Assembly: GCF_026168555.1 (NCBI RefSeq)
Contig: NZ_CP092471.1
Location: 1,808,501-1,872,500, forward strand
Reading direction: 5' to 3'
Source of the DNA: Qipengyuania spongiae
GTDB lineage: Bacteria > Pseudomonadota > Alphaproteobacteria > Sphingomonadales > Sphingomonadaceae
Length of the DNA stretch: 64,000 nt
The translations under genes and the position numbers were made by a program. Position 1 is the stretch's first letter, and each line of letters opens with the position of its first letter. Below, piece after piece: positions 46,507-56,349 of this stretch. The notes under the pieces were generated by a model. The model was not told the DNA's origin. It saw only the letters and a program-made list of their open reading frames with translations, and made no database searches.

Positions 46507-46967
46507 GGCCGCACCTCTTTGGCGACGGCATCGAGAATACCGTTCACGAATTTCGCCTCGCGATTATCGAAGAACGCCTTGGCGACGTCGACATATTCGC
46601 TGATCGCGGTCGCCTTGGGCACGTCGTTGCGGGCGAGCAGCTCGTAGGTTCCGCAGCGCAGGATCTGGAGCATGGTCTTGTCCAGCCGGGCCAGCGTCCA
46701 CCCTTGGGCAAGGCGTGCGGTCAGCAAGTCGTCGATCTCGCTTTGCCGGGCATGAACCCCGCCGACGAGATCGTCGAAGAATTCGATCTCGGCATCGGCA
46801 TAGTGCTCGTCTTCCACCGTCTGGCCGAGGCGGTGCTGGTGAAATTCGTCGAGCAGCCGCGCGATGGGCGTGCGTTCCATATGCTGTTGGTAGAGCGCCT
46901 GCACCGCACCAAGACGGGCGGCGCTGCGGGCCTGCGAGCGGGGATTGGGGCGGGAATTCTGGGTCAT
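46503..46967 (-). CDS. nusB: Transcription antitermination factor NusB
   Basis: A 154-residue helical protein: SAARLGAVQALYQQHMERT and LARLDKTMLQILRCGTYELLARNDVPKATAISEYVDVAKAFF are typical. NusB binds boxA of rRNA leaders with NusE. ATG 46967 overlaps the hisD stop (ATGA), and its own stop overlaps the putative start of thiL. Confidence 0.95.
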   Translation of the reverse strand: MTQNSRPNPRSQARSAARLGAVQALYQQHMERTPIARLLDEFHQHRLGQTVEDEHYADAEIEFFDDLVGGVHARQSEIDDLLTARLAQGWTLARLDKTMLQILRCGTYELLARNDVPKATAISEYVDVAKAFFDNREAKFVNGILDAVAKEVRP

Positions 46968-48253
46968 GACAATCTCAGGGAAACGGATTTGGCGTGGGCG
47001 GGCAGCCCTTCGGCTTCGGCCAGCCGAATCGCGGCGGGGCCGATCGCGGCGAGCGCGCTTTCGCTGGCGGCGATGAAGCTGGTGCGCTTCAGGAAGTCGA
47101 GCACCGACAGGCCGCTGGCGAACCGTGCGCGGCGGCCGGTGGGAAGGACGTGGTTCGGCCCGGCTAGATAGTCGCCGACCGCCTCAGGTGTATGGCGACC
47201 AAGAAAGACGCTGCCGGCATGGCGCAAACGGTCGAAGAGCACCTGCGGATCGGCGACGGCGAGCTCGACATGCTCGGCGGCCAGTCGGTCGGCGAGCGGC
47301 ACCGCGTCCTCAATCCTATCGACCATCACGATCAGGCCGTGCGTGTCCCAGCTGGTCCGCGCGGTCTTTGCCGTAGGAAGGTTCATCAGCTGGAGATCAA
47401 CCGCGTCCTCGACCATGCGGGCAAAACCCTTGTCGTCGGTGATCAGGATCGACTGGCTGGTCGGGTCGTGTTCCGCCTGGCTCAGCAGGTCGGCGGCGAT
47501 CCATTCGGGGTCGTTGTCGGCGTCGGCGATGACGAGGATCTCGCTTGGTCCGGCGACCATGTCGATGCCGACAACGCCGTAGAGCTGGCGTTTGGCTTCG
47601 GCCACCCAGGCATTGCCCGGGCCGGCGATCACGTCGACCTTGGCGATCCGGCCGGTGCCGTAGGCCATCGCTCCGACCGCCTGCGCACCGCCGACGCGCC
47701 AGATCTCGTCGACGCCCGCGATATGCGCCGCGGCAAGGACCAGCGAGTTGATCTCGCCCTTGGGTGTCGGTGTGGTGACGACGAGGCGCTCGACCCCCGC
47801 GACCTTGGCGGGAATTGCGTTCATCAGCAGGGAGGAAGGGTAGGCAGCACGCCCGCCCGGAACGTAGAGCCCCGCCGCTTCGACCGCGCGCCACCGGCTG
47901 CCGAGCCGCATTCCGACCTCGTCGGTGTAATCGCGGTCGGCAGGCAGCTGACCCTCGTGGAAGGCGCGGATGCGCGCGGCGGCAAGGTCCAGCGCCTCGC
48001 GCAGCTCGGGATCGAGTTCGGCATAGGCGCCCTCGCACGTGGCGAGGTCGACCCGCCAGTCGGCCTCGTCCGTCAGCCGGTGCTCGTCGAAGCGCATCGT
48101 GTATTCCACGAGCGCGTCGTCACCCCGCTGGCGCACCTCGTTGAGCATGGTCGTCACGTCGCGCGCGACGCTGGTGTCGCTTTCGCGCCGGTCACGGACG
48201 ACACGTTCGAAAGCGCGTTCGAAACCATCCTCGGAAGCGTCGAGAAAGCGCAT
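46964..48253 (-). CDS. hisD: Histidinol dehydrogenase
   Basis: A 429-residue enzyme of the last two steps of histidine synthesis. It has VPGGRAAYPSSLLMNAIPAKVAGV, the NAD-type loop DVIAGPGNAWVAEAKRQLYG, QAEHDPTSQSI with the metal-binding His, and GPNHVLPTGRRARFASGLSV. ATG 48253 shares an A with the hisG stop (TGATG). It heads into nusB with a 4-base overlap. Confidence 0.97.
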   Translation of the reverse strand: MRFLDASEDGFERAFERVVRDRRESDTSVARDVTTMLNEVRQRGDDALVEYTMRFDEHRLTDEADWRVDLATCEGAYAELDPELREALDLAAARIRAFHEGQLPADRDYTDEVGMRLGSRWRAVEAAGLYVPGGRAAYPSSLLMNAIPAKVAGVERLVVTTPTPKGEINSLVLAAAHIAGVDEIWRVGGAQAVGAMAYGTGRIAKVDVIAGPGNAWVAEAKRQLYGVVGIDMVAGPSEILVIADADNDPEWIAADLLSQAEHDPTSQSILITDDKGFARMVEDAVDLQLMNLPTAKTARTSWDTHGLIVMVDRIEDAVPLADRLAAEHVELAVADPQVLFDRLRHAGSVFLGRHTPEAVGDYLAGPNHVLPTGRRARFASGLSVLDFLKRTSFIAASESALAAIGPAAIRLAEAEGLPAHAKSVSLRLS

Positions 48254-48921
48254 CAGGCGGCCTTTCGCTTTGAGGCGCCGGCGCGGAACGCCTCGACCAG
48301 CTGGGCGACGCGCGGATCGGTCTTGAGCGCCGCGCGGTTGACGATCAGCCGCGCGCTGATGTCGAGAATGCGCGATGTTTCGACCAGACCGTTCTCTTTC
48401 AACGTCTGCCCGCTCGAGACGAGATCGACGATCCGGCTCGCGAGGCCGAGAGCAGGAGCGATCTCCATCGCGCCGTTCAGCTTGACGCATTCGGCCTGGA
48501 TGCCGCGCCGTTCGAAATGGCGGCGGGTGAGGTTGGGGTATTTGGTCGCGACCCGCAGGTGGCTCGCACCATCCACATGGACGCTGCCGCCTTTCGGTTC
48601 GGCTACGGCGAGGTGGCAGTGGCCTATGTCGAGATCGACCGGAGCGTAGAGCTCGGCATAGTCGAATTCCTCGATCACGTCCGACCCGACGATCCCCGCC
48701 TGCGCCGCGCCATGCGCCACGAAAGTCGCGACATCGAAGGCGCGCACCCGGATGAGGCGCAGGTCCGCGCGCGTGGTCGCGAAAGTGAGCGAGCGGTTGG
48801 CCTTGTCGTGAAAGGCGGCATCGGGCACGACGCCGGCATCGGCCATGACCGGCAGCGCCTCGTCGAGGATGCGGCCCTTGGGTATGGCGAATGTCAGCAG
48901 GTTTGGAGACGGTTCGGGCAT
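48253..48921 (-). CDS. hisG: ATP phosphoribosyltransferase, short form
   Basis: A 222-residue catalytic subunit: [33 protein letters not shown] and the PRPP-binding [29 protein letters not shown]. It lacks the C-terminal regulatory ACT-like domain of long-form HisG, so it should need HisZ, not found in this window. It starts the hisG-hisD-nusB-thiL series and is divergent from the DUF2332 gene 37 bases away. Confidence 0.96.
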   Translation of the reverse strand: MPEPSPNLLTFAIPKGRILDEALPVMADAGVVPDAAFHDKANRSLTFATTRADLRLIRVRAFDVATFVAHGAAQAGIVGSDVIEEFDYAELYAPVDLDIGHCHLAVAEPKGGSVHVDGASHLRVATKYPNLTRRHFERRGIQAECVKLNGAMEIAPALGLASRIVDLVSSGQTLKENGLVETSRILDISARLIVNRAALKTDPRVAQLVEAFRAGASKRKAA

Positions 48922-48958
48922 CGGGCGCGTCAGATAGGCAGCGGTGGAGCAAAGGGCA

Positions 48959-50074
48959 ATGAAAACGGACCGGGACGGCAACGACGCGCGCTACGAGACG
49001 ATTGATCCGCTGGCGCGCGGTCCCGAGGCGATCCGCCGCGCTTTCGAGAACCAGGTCGCCTACTGCCGCGACAACGGCGCTCCGGTCACGGCGAGCGTCA
49101 ACCGTGCGATCGGCGCGCTGATCGACACGGAGCGCGGCGGCACCGTGATGCTTCGGGTGCGCAAATGGGCCGGCCCGCCGCTGGCCGATGCTCTGCCCCT
49201 GCGGCTGGCGGGCGGGCTCCACGCGCTGTATCTGAGCGGGGCGGAACCGGCGCTGGCGCCGATCTACGACGGCCTCGACCCGAACGATGCGACGCGGATC
49301 GTCGCCGAGGCGATCGAGCGGCACGAGGCGTTTCTGCTCCCTTGGTTGGATGGGCCGCCGCAGACCAACGAAGCGGGTCGCAGCTGGGGCTACGCCGCGG
49401 CGATGCTGTGGCTCGCGGACCGCGGCCTGCCGCACGATTTCGCGCTGTTCGAGTTGGGATCGAGCGCCGGGATCAACCTGATGATGCGTCGCTATCGGTT
49501 CGATTTGGGCGGTGTAACGGTCGGGCCCGCGACATCGTCCATGCAGATCAGGCCCGAATGGCGCGGCGATCCGCCCCCGGCAGCGGAGTTCGACATCGTC
49601 GGGGCCGAGGGATGCGACATCGCGCCGGTCGACCTGACCGATTCCGACCAGGCGCTGCGCCTCAAGGCCTATATCTGGCCCGAATTCACCGAACGTTTCA
49701 TGCGGATGGATGCGGCGATCGAGGCGGCGAAGCGTTTTCCGCCGGAGATCGCACGGATGCGGGCGTGCGACTTCGTCGAGCGGATGCTCGCCCGCGAGCC
49801 TCAAGGCGGTGTCACCCGGGTGCTCGTCCATTCGGTCGTCTGGCAGTATGTCCCGCAGGATGAGCGCGAGGCGATCATCGCCGCGATGGAGCACGCGGGC
49901 CAGCAGGCGACGGCCGAAAGCCCGCTCGCCTGGATTTCACTGGAGGCGAACCGCGACACGCATCGTCACGAGCTGACCGTGCGCTTCTGGAACGGAAGCG
50001 ATGGGGGGAGCGAATGGCACCATCTCGGCACTGCGCACCCGCACGGCGCCTGGGTGGACTGGAGCGGCGCCTGA
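48959..50074 (+). CDS. DUF2332 family protein
   Basis: A 371-residue protein with AAAGGGC before ATG 48959. Hallmarks are [42 protein letters not shown] and the closing part with GAWVDWSGA. The Gly-rich [10 protein letters not shown] motif resembles an S-adenosylmethionine-binding loop, which gives the family a predicted methyltransferase-like fold, but the activity is not established. It is divergent from hisG. Confidence 0.88.
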   Translation: MKTDRDGNDARYETIDPLARGPEAIRRAFENQVAYCRDNGAPVTASVNRAIGALIDTERGGTVMLRVRKWAGPPLADALPLRLAGGLHALYLSGAEPALAPIYDGLDPNDATRIVAEAIERHEAFLLPWLDGPPQTNEAGRSWGYAAAMLWLADRGLPHDFALFELGSSAGINLMMRRYRFDLGGVTVGPATSSMQIRPEWRGDPPPAAEFDIVGAEGCDIAPVDLTDSDQALRLKAYIWPEFTERFMRMDAAIEAAKRFPPEIARMRACDFVERMLAREPQGGVTRVLVHSVVWQYVPQDEREAIIAAMEHAGQQATAESPLAWISLEANRDTHRHELTVRFWNGSDGGSEWHHLGTAHPHGAWVDWSGA

Positions 50075-50093
50075 GGCGAGGCGGCCCGGGCGC

Positions 50094-50900
50094 TCAGACC
50101 TCGGCTTTCATCTTCTCCATGTAGCCGCTCGCTACCATCGCCGCGACCTGATCGAAAAGCTGATCCGGCGTGCGGCGCAGTTCGCCCATCGCCTCCTCCA
50201 TGCCCTCGGCAACGATGATCTCGCGGCTGTTCAGTTCGATCGCGTCGATAATGCGCCGGGCCGCCTCGTCGGCAGAGATGCCATTGTCGATCGCCTTGTC
50301 GCTTGTTCCGCGCGGCGAGCCGTCGGCATTGAGCGCGTTGCGACTGACATTTGTCGCGACCGATCCGGGGCACACAACATGCACGTCGATGCCGCTCTGC
50401 GACAGCTCGGCCCTGAGCGCATCTGCATAGCCGATCAGCCCGAACTTGGCGGCGCAATAGGCGGTCCGCATCGGCACGCCGACCTTGCCGGCGATGCTGG
50501 AGATGAAGACCAGCCGTCCCGAGCCGCGTTCGACCAGATGGGGCAGCAACGCCTGTGTCGCGGCGATCTGGGAGGTGAGGTCGATATCGATGATATCGCG
50601 ATAGACCTGCATCGCCGTATCGACCGCAGCGCTGCGCTGCGAGATGCCCGCATTGGCGACGAAGATATCGACGCCGCGCCAGCCGATCGCTTCCTGCGTC
50701 GCGGCGCGCATTGCGGCCTCGTCGCGCACGTCAAAGGGAAGGATGAGGGTCTCGGTGTCGAGCCCGTCCGCCACTTCGCGCAATCGCGCCTCGTCGCGGC
50801 CGGAGAGCACGATCCGCGTACCGCGCTCCGCCCATTCGCGGGCAAGGGCGGCACCGATACCGCTGCTCGCGCCGGTGATCCAGATTGTCCGTTCGCTCAC
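50094..50900 (-). CDS. Short-chain dehydrogenase/reductase
   Basis: A 268-residue SDR: TGASSGIGAALAREWAERG binds NAD(P); NAG, SS (ISSIAGKVG) and YCAAK give Asn, Ser, Tyr and Lys of the catalytic set. The C-terminal extension, ending in EKMKAEV, is soluble. It is the last gene of a bolA-GST-pirin-SDR run, 10 bases after pirin. Substrate not known. Confidence 0.92.
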   Translation of the reverse strand: MSERTIWITGASSGIGAALAREWAERGTRIVLSGRDEARLREVADGLDTETLILPFDVRDEAAMRAATQEAIGWRGVDIFVANAGISQRSAAVDTAMQVYRDIIDIDLTSQIAATQALLPHLVERGSGRLVFISSIAGKVGVPMRTAYCAAKFGLIGYADALRAELSQSGIDVHVVCPGSVATNVSRNALNADGSPRGTSDKAIDNGISADEAARRIIDAIELNSREIIVAEGMEEAMGELRRTPDQLFDQVAAMVASGYMEKMKAEV

Positions 50901-50910
50901 TTGGCTCTCC

Positions 50911-51801
50911 TCATGGGTAGGTCACGGTCTTGGGTGTGCCGTCGGGCAAGGGGATGCGCTCTTCGCTGTCGCCCGGCACATCGGGAAAACGACCCTCGCG
51001 CCAGTCTTCCTTGGCCTGCTGGATCCGCTCGCGGCTGGAGCTGACGAAATTCCACCAGGCATAGCGCTCGGTCGCGAACGCCTCGCCGCCCAACAGCATG
51101 ATCCGTCCCCCGCGTTCGGATCGCAGGGTCATCGCCGTATCGGGGGCGAGAACGGACAATTGGTACAGCTCGAGCGCCACACCATCGACGCTCGCCTCTC
51201 CGCCGACCAGCATCACCGCGCGCTCGTCCACGCCGCTTTCGAGCGGAACCGAACCGCCCGCTTCCAGCGCGATGTCGGCGTAGATCGTTCCGGTATGGGT
51301 GGTCGTCTGCGCGCGCTCGCCCCACAGCTCGCCCATGACGACGATCGCCTTGCTCGCGCCGTCCTCGATCACCGGAAGGTCCGTCACCGCCTCGAAAGCA
51401 GGGTCGATCTCCTCCTGCCCATCCGGGAGGGCGAGCCAGGTCTGCATTCCGTAGAGCTTCGGCCCGGTCTTGCGATCCTCCGCCGGACTGCGCTCGGAAT
51501 GGACGATGCCGCGCCCGGCGGTCATGAGGTTGACCTGGCCCGGACGGATCGTCGCATAGCTGCCGAGGCTGTCGCGATGGTCGATGGCGCCTTCGAACAG
51601 CCAGGTGACGGTGGCGAGATTGATGTGCGGATGCGGCCGCACGTCCATCCCGCTGCCGATGTCGAGCTGCGCCGGGCCGAACTGGTCGACGAAGATGAAC
51701 GGCCCCACCATGCTGCGTGCTCGCGAGGGGAGCACCCGCCGCACCTGGAACTGGCCGAGGTCGTGGGTGGTCGGAGTCAGGGTCTGGGTAATGATGCTCA
51801 T
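50911..51801 (-). CDS. Pirin family protein
   Basis: A 296-residue bicupin. The N-terminal cupin with DVRPHPHINLATVTWLFEG and the metal-binding HSE in GRGIVHSERSP are characteristic, as is the C-terminal pirin domain with LLGGEAFATERYAWWNFVSSSRERI. Pirins are Fe-dependent, sometimes quercetinase-like. ATG 51801 overlaps the GST stop (ATGA). Confidence 0.94.
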   Translation of the reverse strand: MSIITQTLTPTTHDLGQFQVRRVLPSRARSMVGPFIFVDQFGPAQLDIGSGMDVRPHPHINLATVTWLFEGAIDHRDSLGSYATIRPGQVNLMTAGRGIVHSERSPAEDRKTGPKLYGMQTWLALPDGQEEIDPAFEAVTDLPVIEDGASKAIVVMGELWGERAQTTTHTGTIYADIALEAGGSVPLESGVDERAVMLVGGEASVDGVALELYQLSVLAPDTAMTLRSERGGRIMLLGGEAFATERYAWWNFVSSSRERIQQAKEDWREGRFPDVPGDSEERIPLPDGTPKTVTYP

Positions 51802-52532
51802 TGCGCGTCGAGCTCCGGATAGTGGCGGAAGATCCCGTCCTCGTTGAAGGCGAGTCGCCGGTCGCTGTCGCAGTAGGCGGCCACGCCCTCGATTTCCGCC
51901 ACCGCATCGCGGCAAGCGACGAGCGCGGGATAGTCCTCTTCGAGCGCCTTCATTCGCTCCGGAAAGGCATAGCGCAAGCCCTCGACCAGCTGGAACAGCG
52001 AGGTGTCGACATGGCTCCACCGCTCGCCCAGAACGAAGGGACCACCCTCGCGCACTTTCAGCGCCTGCTCGAAGTGATCGAAATATTTCGGTATTCGCTC
52101 CTCGCGGAAAGCCTTGGCGGCGCGGGCAGCGGCATCCTTCTGGTCGTCGTAATAGAGGCTGCCCGCTACCGGATGATGGGTGTCATGCGCCTCTGCGACG
52201 ATATCGGTGATGGTCAGCTGCAACTGGATCAGATGGAGGTCGGTTTGCGCATCGCCTGATCCGAGATCGTGGTGCCCGGTCAGCCACGAAACGATGTGCG
52301 CCACCTGCGCAATCGCGAAATCCGTCTTGCGCTCGACCAGATAGGGCGGGGCATAGGGCGCGAAGTCGCCGCTTTCGGCACGCGCTTCCATGTCCTCGAC
52401 CAAGGCCTGGGCATCGCCTTCCCGCGCCCGGTCGCGGTAGGACAAACCCGCCGCTTCCATAAACACGCGCACGAATTCGCCGCGGCCCTGGATCGAAGGC
52501 CAGTACCACAGGTCGTATGCCGCGCCGCTCAT
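51798..52532 (-). CDS. Glutathione S-transferase
   Basis: A 244-residue protein with an N-terminal thioredoxin-like domain (YDLWYWPSIQGRGEFVRVFMEAAGLSY), a middle with PYLVERKTDFAIAQVAHIVSWL, and the all-helical second domain (HVDTSLFQLVEGLRYAFP). The family resembles sigma/alpha-type GSTs. It lies between BolA and pirin with 4-base overlaps on both sides. Confidence 0.88.
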   Translation of the reverse strand: MSGAAYDLWYWPSIQGRGEFVRVFMEAAGLSYRDRAREGDAQALVEDMEARAESGDFAPYAPPYLVERKTDFAIAQVAHIVSWLTGHHDLGSGDAQTDLHLIQLQLTITDIVAEAHDTHHPVAGSLYYDDQKDAAARAAKAFREERIPKYFDHFEQALKVREGGPFVLGERWSHVDTSLFQLVEGLRYAFPERMKALEEDYPALVACRDAVAEIEGVAAYCDSDRRLAFNEDGIFRHYPELDAQ

Positions 52533-52801
52533 GGTGTGGGCGCCGATGCCTGGATCGCCAGGGCATGAACCCTGTCGCCCGGAATGTCGCCCAGTGCGGC
52601 ATTGACCATGCGCTGGCGTTCCAGCCGCGACTTGTCGGCGAAAACGGGCGCCTCGATCACCACGGTGAAGTGGGACTCGCCGCTGCCATCGTCGCCCGAA
52701 TGGCCGCTGTGCTTCGCGCTGTCATTGATCACCTGAAGGCTGGTGGGGCTGAACGCATCGGTGAGAAGGCGCTCCATTTCCTGTTGTACCGGTTCCGGCA
52801 T
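52529..52801 (-). CDS. bolA: BolA family protein
   Basis: A 90-residue protein beginning MPEPVQQEMERLLTDAF and containing DSAKHSGH, SHFTVVIEAPVFADKSRLERQRMVNAAL and HALAIQA, the BolA class II KH-like fold. It partners monothiol glutaredoxins in iron-sulfur handling. The start of a four-gene leftward set. Confidence 0.94.
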   Translation of the reverse strand: MPEPVQQEMERLLTDAFSPTSLQVINDSAKHSGHSGDDGSGESHFTVVIEAPVFADKSRLERQRMVNAALGDIPGDRVHALAIQASAPTP

Positions 52802-52860
52802 CGGGCAAATTCTCCTGATCGAGGGTTTTCACTTGGGCACTCTATGCCCATTCTAATGCT

Positions 52861-53454
52861 ATGCGTCCGTCGAAGTTTCATGGCCGTCACGAAGCGGCAG
52901 GCCGAGTGTGCGATCACCCTACCTGCAACGAGGCCGGCGAATTCCGCGCGCCCGGTACCGGCGGCCACGGTTTCGACGGGCCGGGCGGCTGGCGCTGGAT
53001 GTGCCTCGACCATGTCCGCGAATTCAATGCGGGCTACGACTGGTTCGAGGGCATGAGCGCCGACGAGATACTCGAAGCACAGCGCCCGGCAAGCGGATGG
53101 CGCACCGAAAGCCCGTCCTTCCGCGCGACCGGCGCGGTCGACGGAATGCCGCGCTGGGCCGATTTCGACGATCCGCTCGACGCCATTTCGGCGCGGGCGG
53201 GCGGCATCCGCAACCGCGCCCGGCGCCAGGCCGAGATGGCCATGGACGGCCGGTTCAGCCGCGAGGAGGCCGAGGCGCTGGAGACGATGGGTCTTGGCAG
53301 CGATATCGACCGGCAACGCCTGCGCCGCCGCTATTCCGAACTGGTGCGCCGCTACCATCCCGATCGCAACGGTGGCGACCGGCAATATGAGAGCCGCCTC
53401 AACCGCGTGGTCGAAGCGTATCAGATGCTCAGGAACTCCGCGGCTATTGCCTAG
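52861..53454 (+). CDS. J-domain (DnaJ-like) molecular chaperone
   Basis: A 197-residue protein whose C-terminal ~60 residues are a J domain: DRQRLRRRYSELVRRYHPDRN, with the HPD motif near residue 165 and FYQ-type helix 4 (LNRVVEAYQMLRN). The N-terminal region has cysteines (CDHPTC, RWMCLDH) that could bind a metal. It would stimulate an Hsp70. It is convergent with the VOC-family gene, whose stop overlaps its own. Confidence 0.92.
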   Translation: MRPSKFHGRHEAAGRVCDHPTCNEAGEFRAPGTGGHGFDGPGGWRWMCLDHVREFNAGYDWFEGMSADEILEAQRPASGWRTESPSFRATGAVDGMPRWADFDDPLDAISARAGGIRNRARRQAEMAMDGRFSREEAEALETMGLGSDIDRQRLRRRYSELVRRYHPDRNGGDRQYESRLNRVVEAYQMLRNSAAIA

Positions 53455-53927
53455 CCGCGCCGGGCCGCATCGATCGCGGCGACGTTGATCTTATGCATCG
53501 TCATCATGGCTTCGAAGGCGCGGCGGGCTTCCTCGCCTCCGGCCTGCTGCGATTCCAGCAGGGTGCGCGGAGTGATCTGCCAGGAAAAGCCCCATTTGTC
53601 CTTGCACCAGCCACAGGCGCTTTCCTGCCCGCCATTGCCGACGATGGCATTCCAGTACCGATCGGTTTCCTCCTGATCCTCGGTCACGATCATGAAGCTG
53701 ACGCTTTCGTTCGGTTGGAACGTATCGCCGCCGTTGAGGCCGGAAAAGCTGCGGCCGAGCACGGTGAATTCGACCGTGAGCGGGTCGCCCTTGTTGCCGC
53801 TCGGATAGTCCGCTGGCGCGCGGAATATTTCGCCGACATGGCTGTCGGGAAAGGTGCCGGCGTAGAACTCTGCGGCATCTTCCGCATCGCCGTCGAACCA
53901 CAGCACGGTCGTGAGCTTGTCAGCCAT
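53451..53927 (-). CDS. VOC superfamily (PhnB-like) protein
   Basis: A 158-residue protein: KLTTVLWFDGDAEDAAEFYAG and VSFMIVTEDQEETDRYWNAIV, then CGWCKDKWGFSWQITPRTL. These match the 3-demethylubiquinone-9 methyltransferase-like VOC group, a metal-coordinating beta-alpha-beta fold usually of unknown function. It overlaps the upstream GST gene by eight bases. Confidence 0.9.
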   Translation of the reverse strand: MADKLTTVLWFDGDAEDAAEFYAGTFPDSHVGEIFRAPADYPSGNKGDPLTVEFTVLGRSFSGLNGGDTFQPNESVSFMIVTEDQEETDRYWNAIVGNGGQESACGWCKDKWGFSWQITPRTLLESQQAGGEEARRAFEAMMTMHKINVAAIDAARRG

Positions 53928-54546
53928 CCTGCATCTCCCCGATCAATTTCTCGTCGATCGCCTTGGCGGTGCGATAGGCTTCGCGGGCGCGGCAGCGTTC
54001 GGCATAGGCTTTGAAGCTTTCTCGTTCGGGCATGGTGCCGAAAGCCAGCCCCCAGTCGACTTGGCTGCCGACATAGACATCTGCCATGGTGAAACGCCCG
54101 CCCACGACCCAGTCACGTCCCGACAGCAATCCGTCGAGCGAATCTATGGTGCGATCGAAGCTGCCGAAGCCTGCCATCGCTTCCCGATCCTCGGGCACCT
54201 GCCAGCCCATCGCCTTGGCTGTCACCGCCTGTTCGACCGGTCCGGCGGCGAAGAACAGCCAGCGGAAATAATCCGCCATCTCGCTCGCCTTGGCCAGCAA
54301 TTCGGGCGCCTGCTGTTCGGCGAGATAATGGCAGATCGCCGCAGCTTCCGTGACCACATGGTCGCCGCTTGCCGAATGGTGGATTATCGTCGGCAATTTG
54401 CCCATCGGATTGGCATCGAGCAGCGCGCGGGGCCGGTCGTCCCACGGGACATGCACACTCTCGTAATCCGCACCCGCCTCGTGCAGCGCCCAGCGGGCGA
54501 TCTGCGCCCGGCTCATCGGATTGAAGAAGAAGGTGTAATCCGCCAT
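53920..54546 (-). CDS. Glutathione S-transferase
   Basis: A 208-residue GST: ADYTFFFNPMSRAQIARWALHEAGADYESVHV and NPMGKLPTI form the thioredoxin-like half, with the helix-rich half ending around GGRFTMADVYVGSQVDWG. It is a different branch from the GST at 51798-52532. Its end overlaps the VOC gene, suggesting co-transcription. Confidence 0.9.
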   Translation of the reverse strand: MADYTFFFNPMSRAQIARWALHEAGADYESVHVPWDDRPRALLDANPMGKLPTIIHHSASGDHVVTEAAAICHYLAEQQAPELLAKASEMADYFRWLFFAAGPVEQAVTAKAMGWQVPEDREAMAGFGSFDRTIDSLDGLLSGRDWVVGGRFTMADVYVGSQVDWGLAFGTMPERESFKAYAERCRAREAYRTAKAIDEKLIGEMQDG

Positions 54547-54575
54547 GCCTGCTCTCCTTCAGGCGTTGTTGAAGG

Positions 54576-54929
54576 CTACCCTTCGGCGGAGAAGATGGTC
54601 TCGAACCCGCCGAAGATCATGCGCTTGCCGTCGAACGGCATGTCCATTTCCTGCCAGCGCTCGTCGCTTTCCATGCTGGCCTCGCATCTGTCGCTGGCTG
54701 ATTTGTCGGGCCAGACGACCCAGCTGAAGACCACCGTCTCGCCATCCTGCAGATCGACCGCGCGGCGCAGATCGGTTTGCTTGCCCTGGGGCACGTTATC
54801 GCCCCAGTTCTCCATTATCGAGATTGCGCCATATTCCTGAAAGAGCGGCCAGGCCTTTTCCGCCGACGCGCGATAGGCCTCGCGATTTTCGTCAGGCACC
54901 GCCAGCACGAAACCGGATACATAGGTCAT
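54576..54929 (-). CDS. DUF1428 family protein
   Basis: A 117-residue protein with YVSGFVLAVPDENREAYRASAEKAW, SIMENWGDNVP and VVFSWVVWPDKSASDRCEA, the standard outline of DUF1428, a ferredoxin-like fold of unknown function. It is upstream of the GST and may be part of the same transcription unit. Confidence 0.9.
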   Translation of the reverse strand: MTYVSGFVLAVPDENREAYRASAEKAWPLFQEYGAISIMENWGDNVPQGKQTDLRRAVDLQDGETVVFSWVVWPDKSASDRCEASMESDERWQEMDMPFDGKRMIFGGFETIFSAEG

Positions 54930-55064
54930 CGCTCGATTCCTTCCCGCATCGCCAAGATAGGATGCAGTATTATACCATGCTTTACGCGATGTTTCATAGT
55001 TGAAGATCGGCGGGGCAAGCGAGGCAAGGGCAGGGCAAGCGACCGGATCGTCCGAAGAGGTCGG

Positions 55065-55328
55065 TTAGCGATTGAACGCTCGGATGAGAGGATCGAACTT
55101 CTCCGCACCTGTGACGGGAAAGGCCATGTTGAGCGTGCCGCTGAGCGTCGAAAGGCGCACGTCCTTCGCTGCGGACGGGGCGGGCGGCGCCACTTTCACC
55201 TCGCGATCGGCAAGCCGTTCGAGGTCCTCGACATAGGCGCTTGCGACCGCCCTATCGGTGGGGTCGTTCAGGGTATTGGCGACGATACGCAATCGCTCGG
55301 CAGCCTTCGCGATACGGGACACGGGCAT
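55065..55328 (-). CDS. Small hypothetical protein
   Basis: An 87-residue protein with AAAGGA eight bases before ATG 55328. It has an amphipathic helical start (RIAKAAERLRIVANTLNDP), a middle with REVKVAPPAPSAAKDVRLS, and a short hydrophobic piece (TLNMAFPVTG). No signal or membrane segment. Not recognised. Confidence 0.6.
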   Translation of the reverse strand: MPVSRIAKAAERLRIVANTLNDPTDRAVASAYVEDLERLADREVKVAPPAPSAAKDVRLSTLSGTLNMAFPVTGAEKFDPLIRAFNR

Positions 55329-55436
55329 AATGCATTCCTTTTGAATTCATCCTTGCCCCCGTGGGAATGGTTAATATCGGCTAAATCCTAACGATTGGTT
55401 AACGATGACTTCGCCCAGACATGCGCCTTGCCGACT

Positions 55437-56294
55437 TCAATTCTGGCGGAATGCCCAGCGCAGGGTCCGTGCCATCCCCCAGGTCGCCGCGCGTGCCGGA
55501 ATTGCGACGAGGCCGGGCCGCTCCAGCCCGAGCATCGATCGCGCGAAAGGCGGCAGGAGCGCCACAGCCTCTGAACCGAGCATGGCCTGCACAGCGGGCG
55601 GCGCGCCCTCGGGTCGCTGGTTCAGCACCAGATCGGCAACCTCGCGCGCTGCCGGGCTGGACGACAGGTCGCCGCGCAGTTTGCGGAAGATCGCCTCCGC
55701 CTCGCGCCGGTCGGTAGGCACGGGATCGGCTCCTAAAGCGCGGGCGATCACTGCGAACTGCCGGTAATATTCGTCCTGCTCGCGGCCCGGCATGTCGGGG
55801 CGGACATGGCGCAGATAGGCGGCAAGGAAGCTCGTCGCCTCGGCCACGTGCACCCACGCCAGCACGCGCGGATCGGTGGCGGCATAGGGCGTTCCGTCGG
55901 GCAGGGTGCCGCCGATGCGGGCGTGGATGCGATTGACCCGTTTGACCGCCTTCATCGCCTCGTCCCGGTGGCCGTAGGTCGTCACGGCGATAAAGCGCGC
56001 CGTTCGCCGCAGGCGTCCGTGCATGTCGGCGCGGAAGTTCGAATGGTCGAGCACGCCCTGAAGCGCATGGGGGTGGAGCATCTGGAGCAGCAGGCTGCGA
56101 ATGCCGCCGACCATCATCGCGATCACGTCGGCATGGACCATGCGGATCGGACTGTCCTTGGCGAACAGGGCCTCGTCCGATGGCGGCACCGGTTGCTGGC
56201 CGCTCTCGACATCGTTGAAGACGCCGCGAACCTGATCGACGAGGCGCAGACGCAGCTTCTCGGCAAGGGAGGTGAAGGACGAGGACGATGGCAT
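55437..56294 (-). CDS. MpaB-family (DUF2236) oxygenase-like protein
   Basis: A 285-residue protein. Helical, with the family-type HPHALQGVLDHSNFRADMHGRLRRTARFIAVTTYG and WVHVAEATSFLAAYLRHVRPD motifs. These are predicted metal/heme-bearing oxygenases related to latex-degrading and MpaB enzymes. ATG 56294 is the start; it is divergent from cobS 55 bases away. Substrate unknown. Confidence 0.85.
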   Translation of the reverse strand: MPSSSSFTSLAEKLRLRLVDQVRGVFNDVESGQQPVPPSDEALFAKDSPIRMVHADVIAMMVGGIRSLLLQMLHPHALQGVLDHSNFRADMHGRLRRTARFIAVTTYGHRDEAMKAVKRVNRIHARIGGTLPDGTPYAATDPRVLAWVHVAEATSFLAAYLRHVRPDMPGREQDEYYRQFAVIARALGADPVPTDRREAEAIFRKLRGDLSSSPAAREVADLVLNQRPEGAPPAVQAMLGSEAVALLPPFARSMLGLERPGLVAIPARAATWGMARTLRWAFRQN

Positions 56295-56349
56295 GACCGG
56301 CCCGATATAGGCTTGGCGCTCGCGCGATTCATCCCTACGTCCGCCAGCG

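Noticed and set aside
46964..49894. A 976-codon minus-strand frame over hisD and beyond
   Set aside because: Only the part from 48253 down is histidinol dehydrogenase; the upstream part is antisense to the DUF2332 gene and out of frame with hisG.
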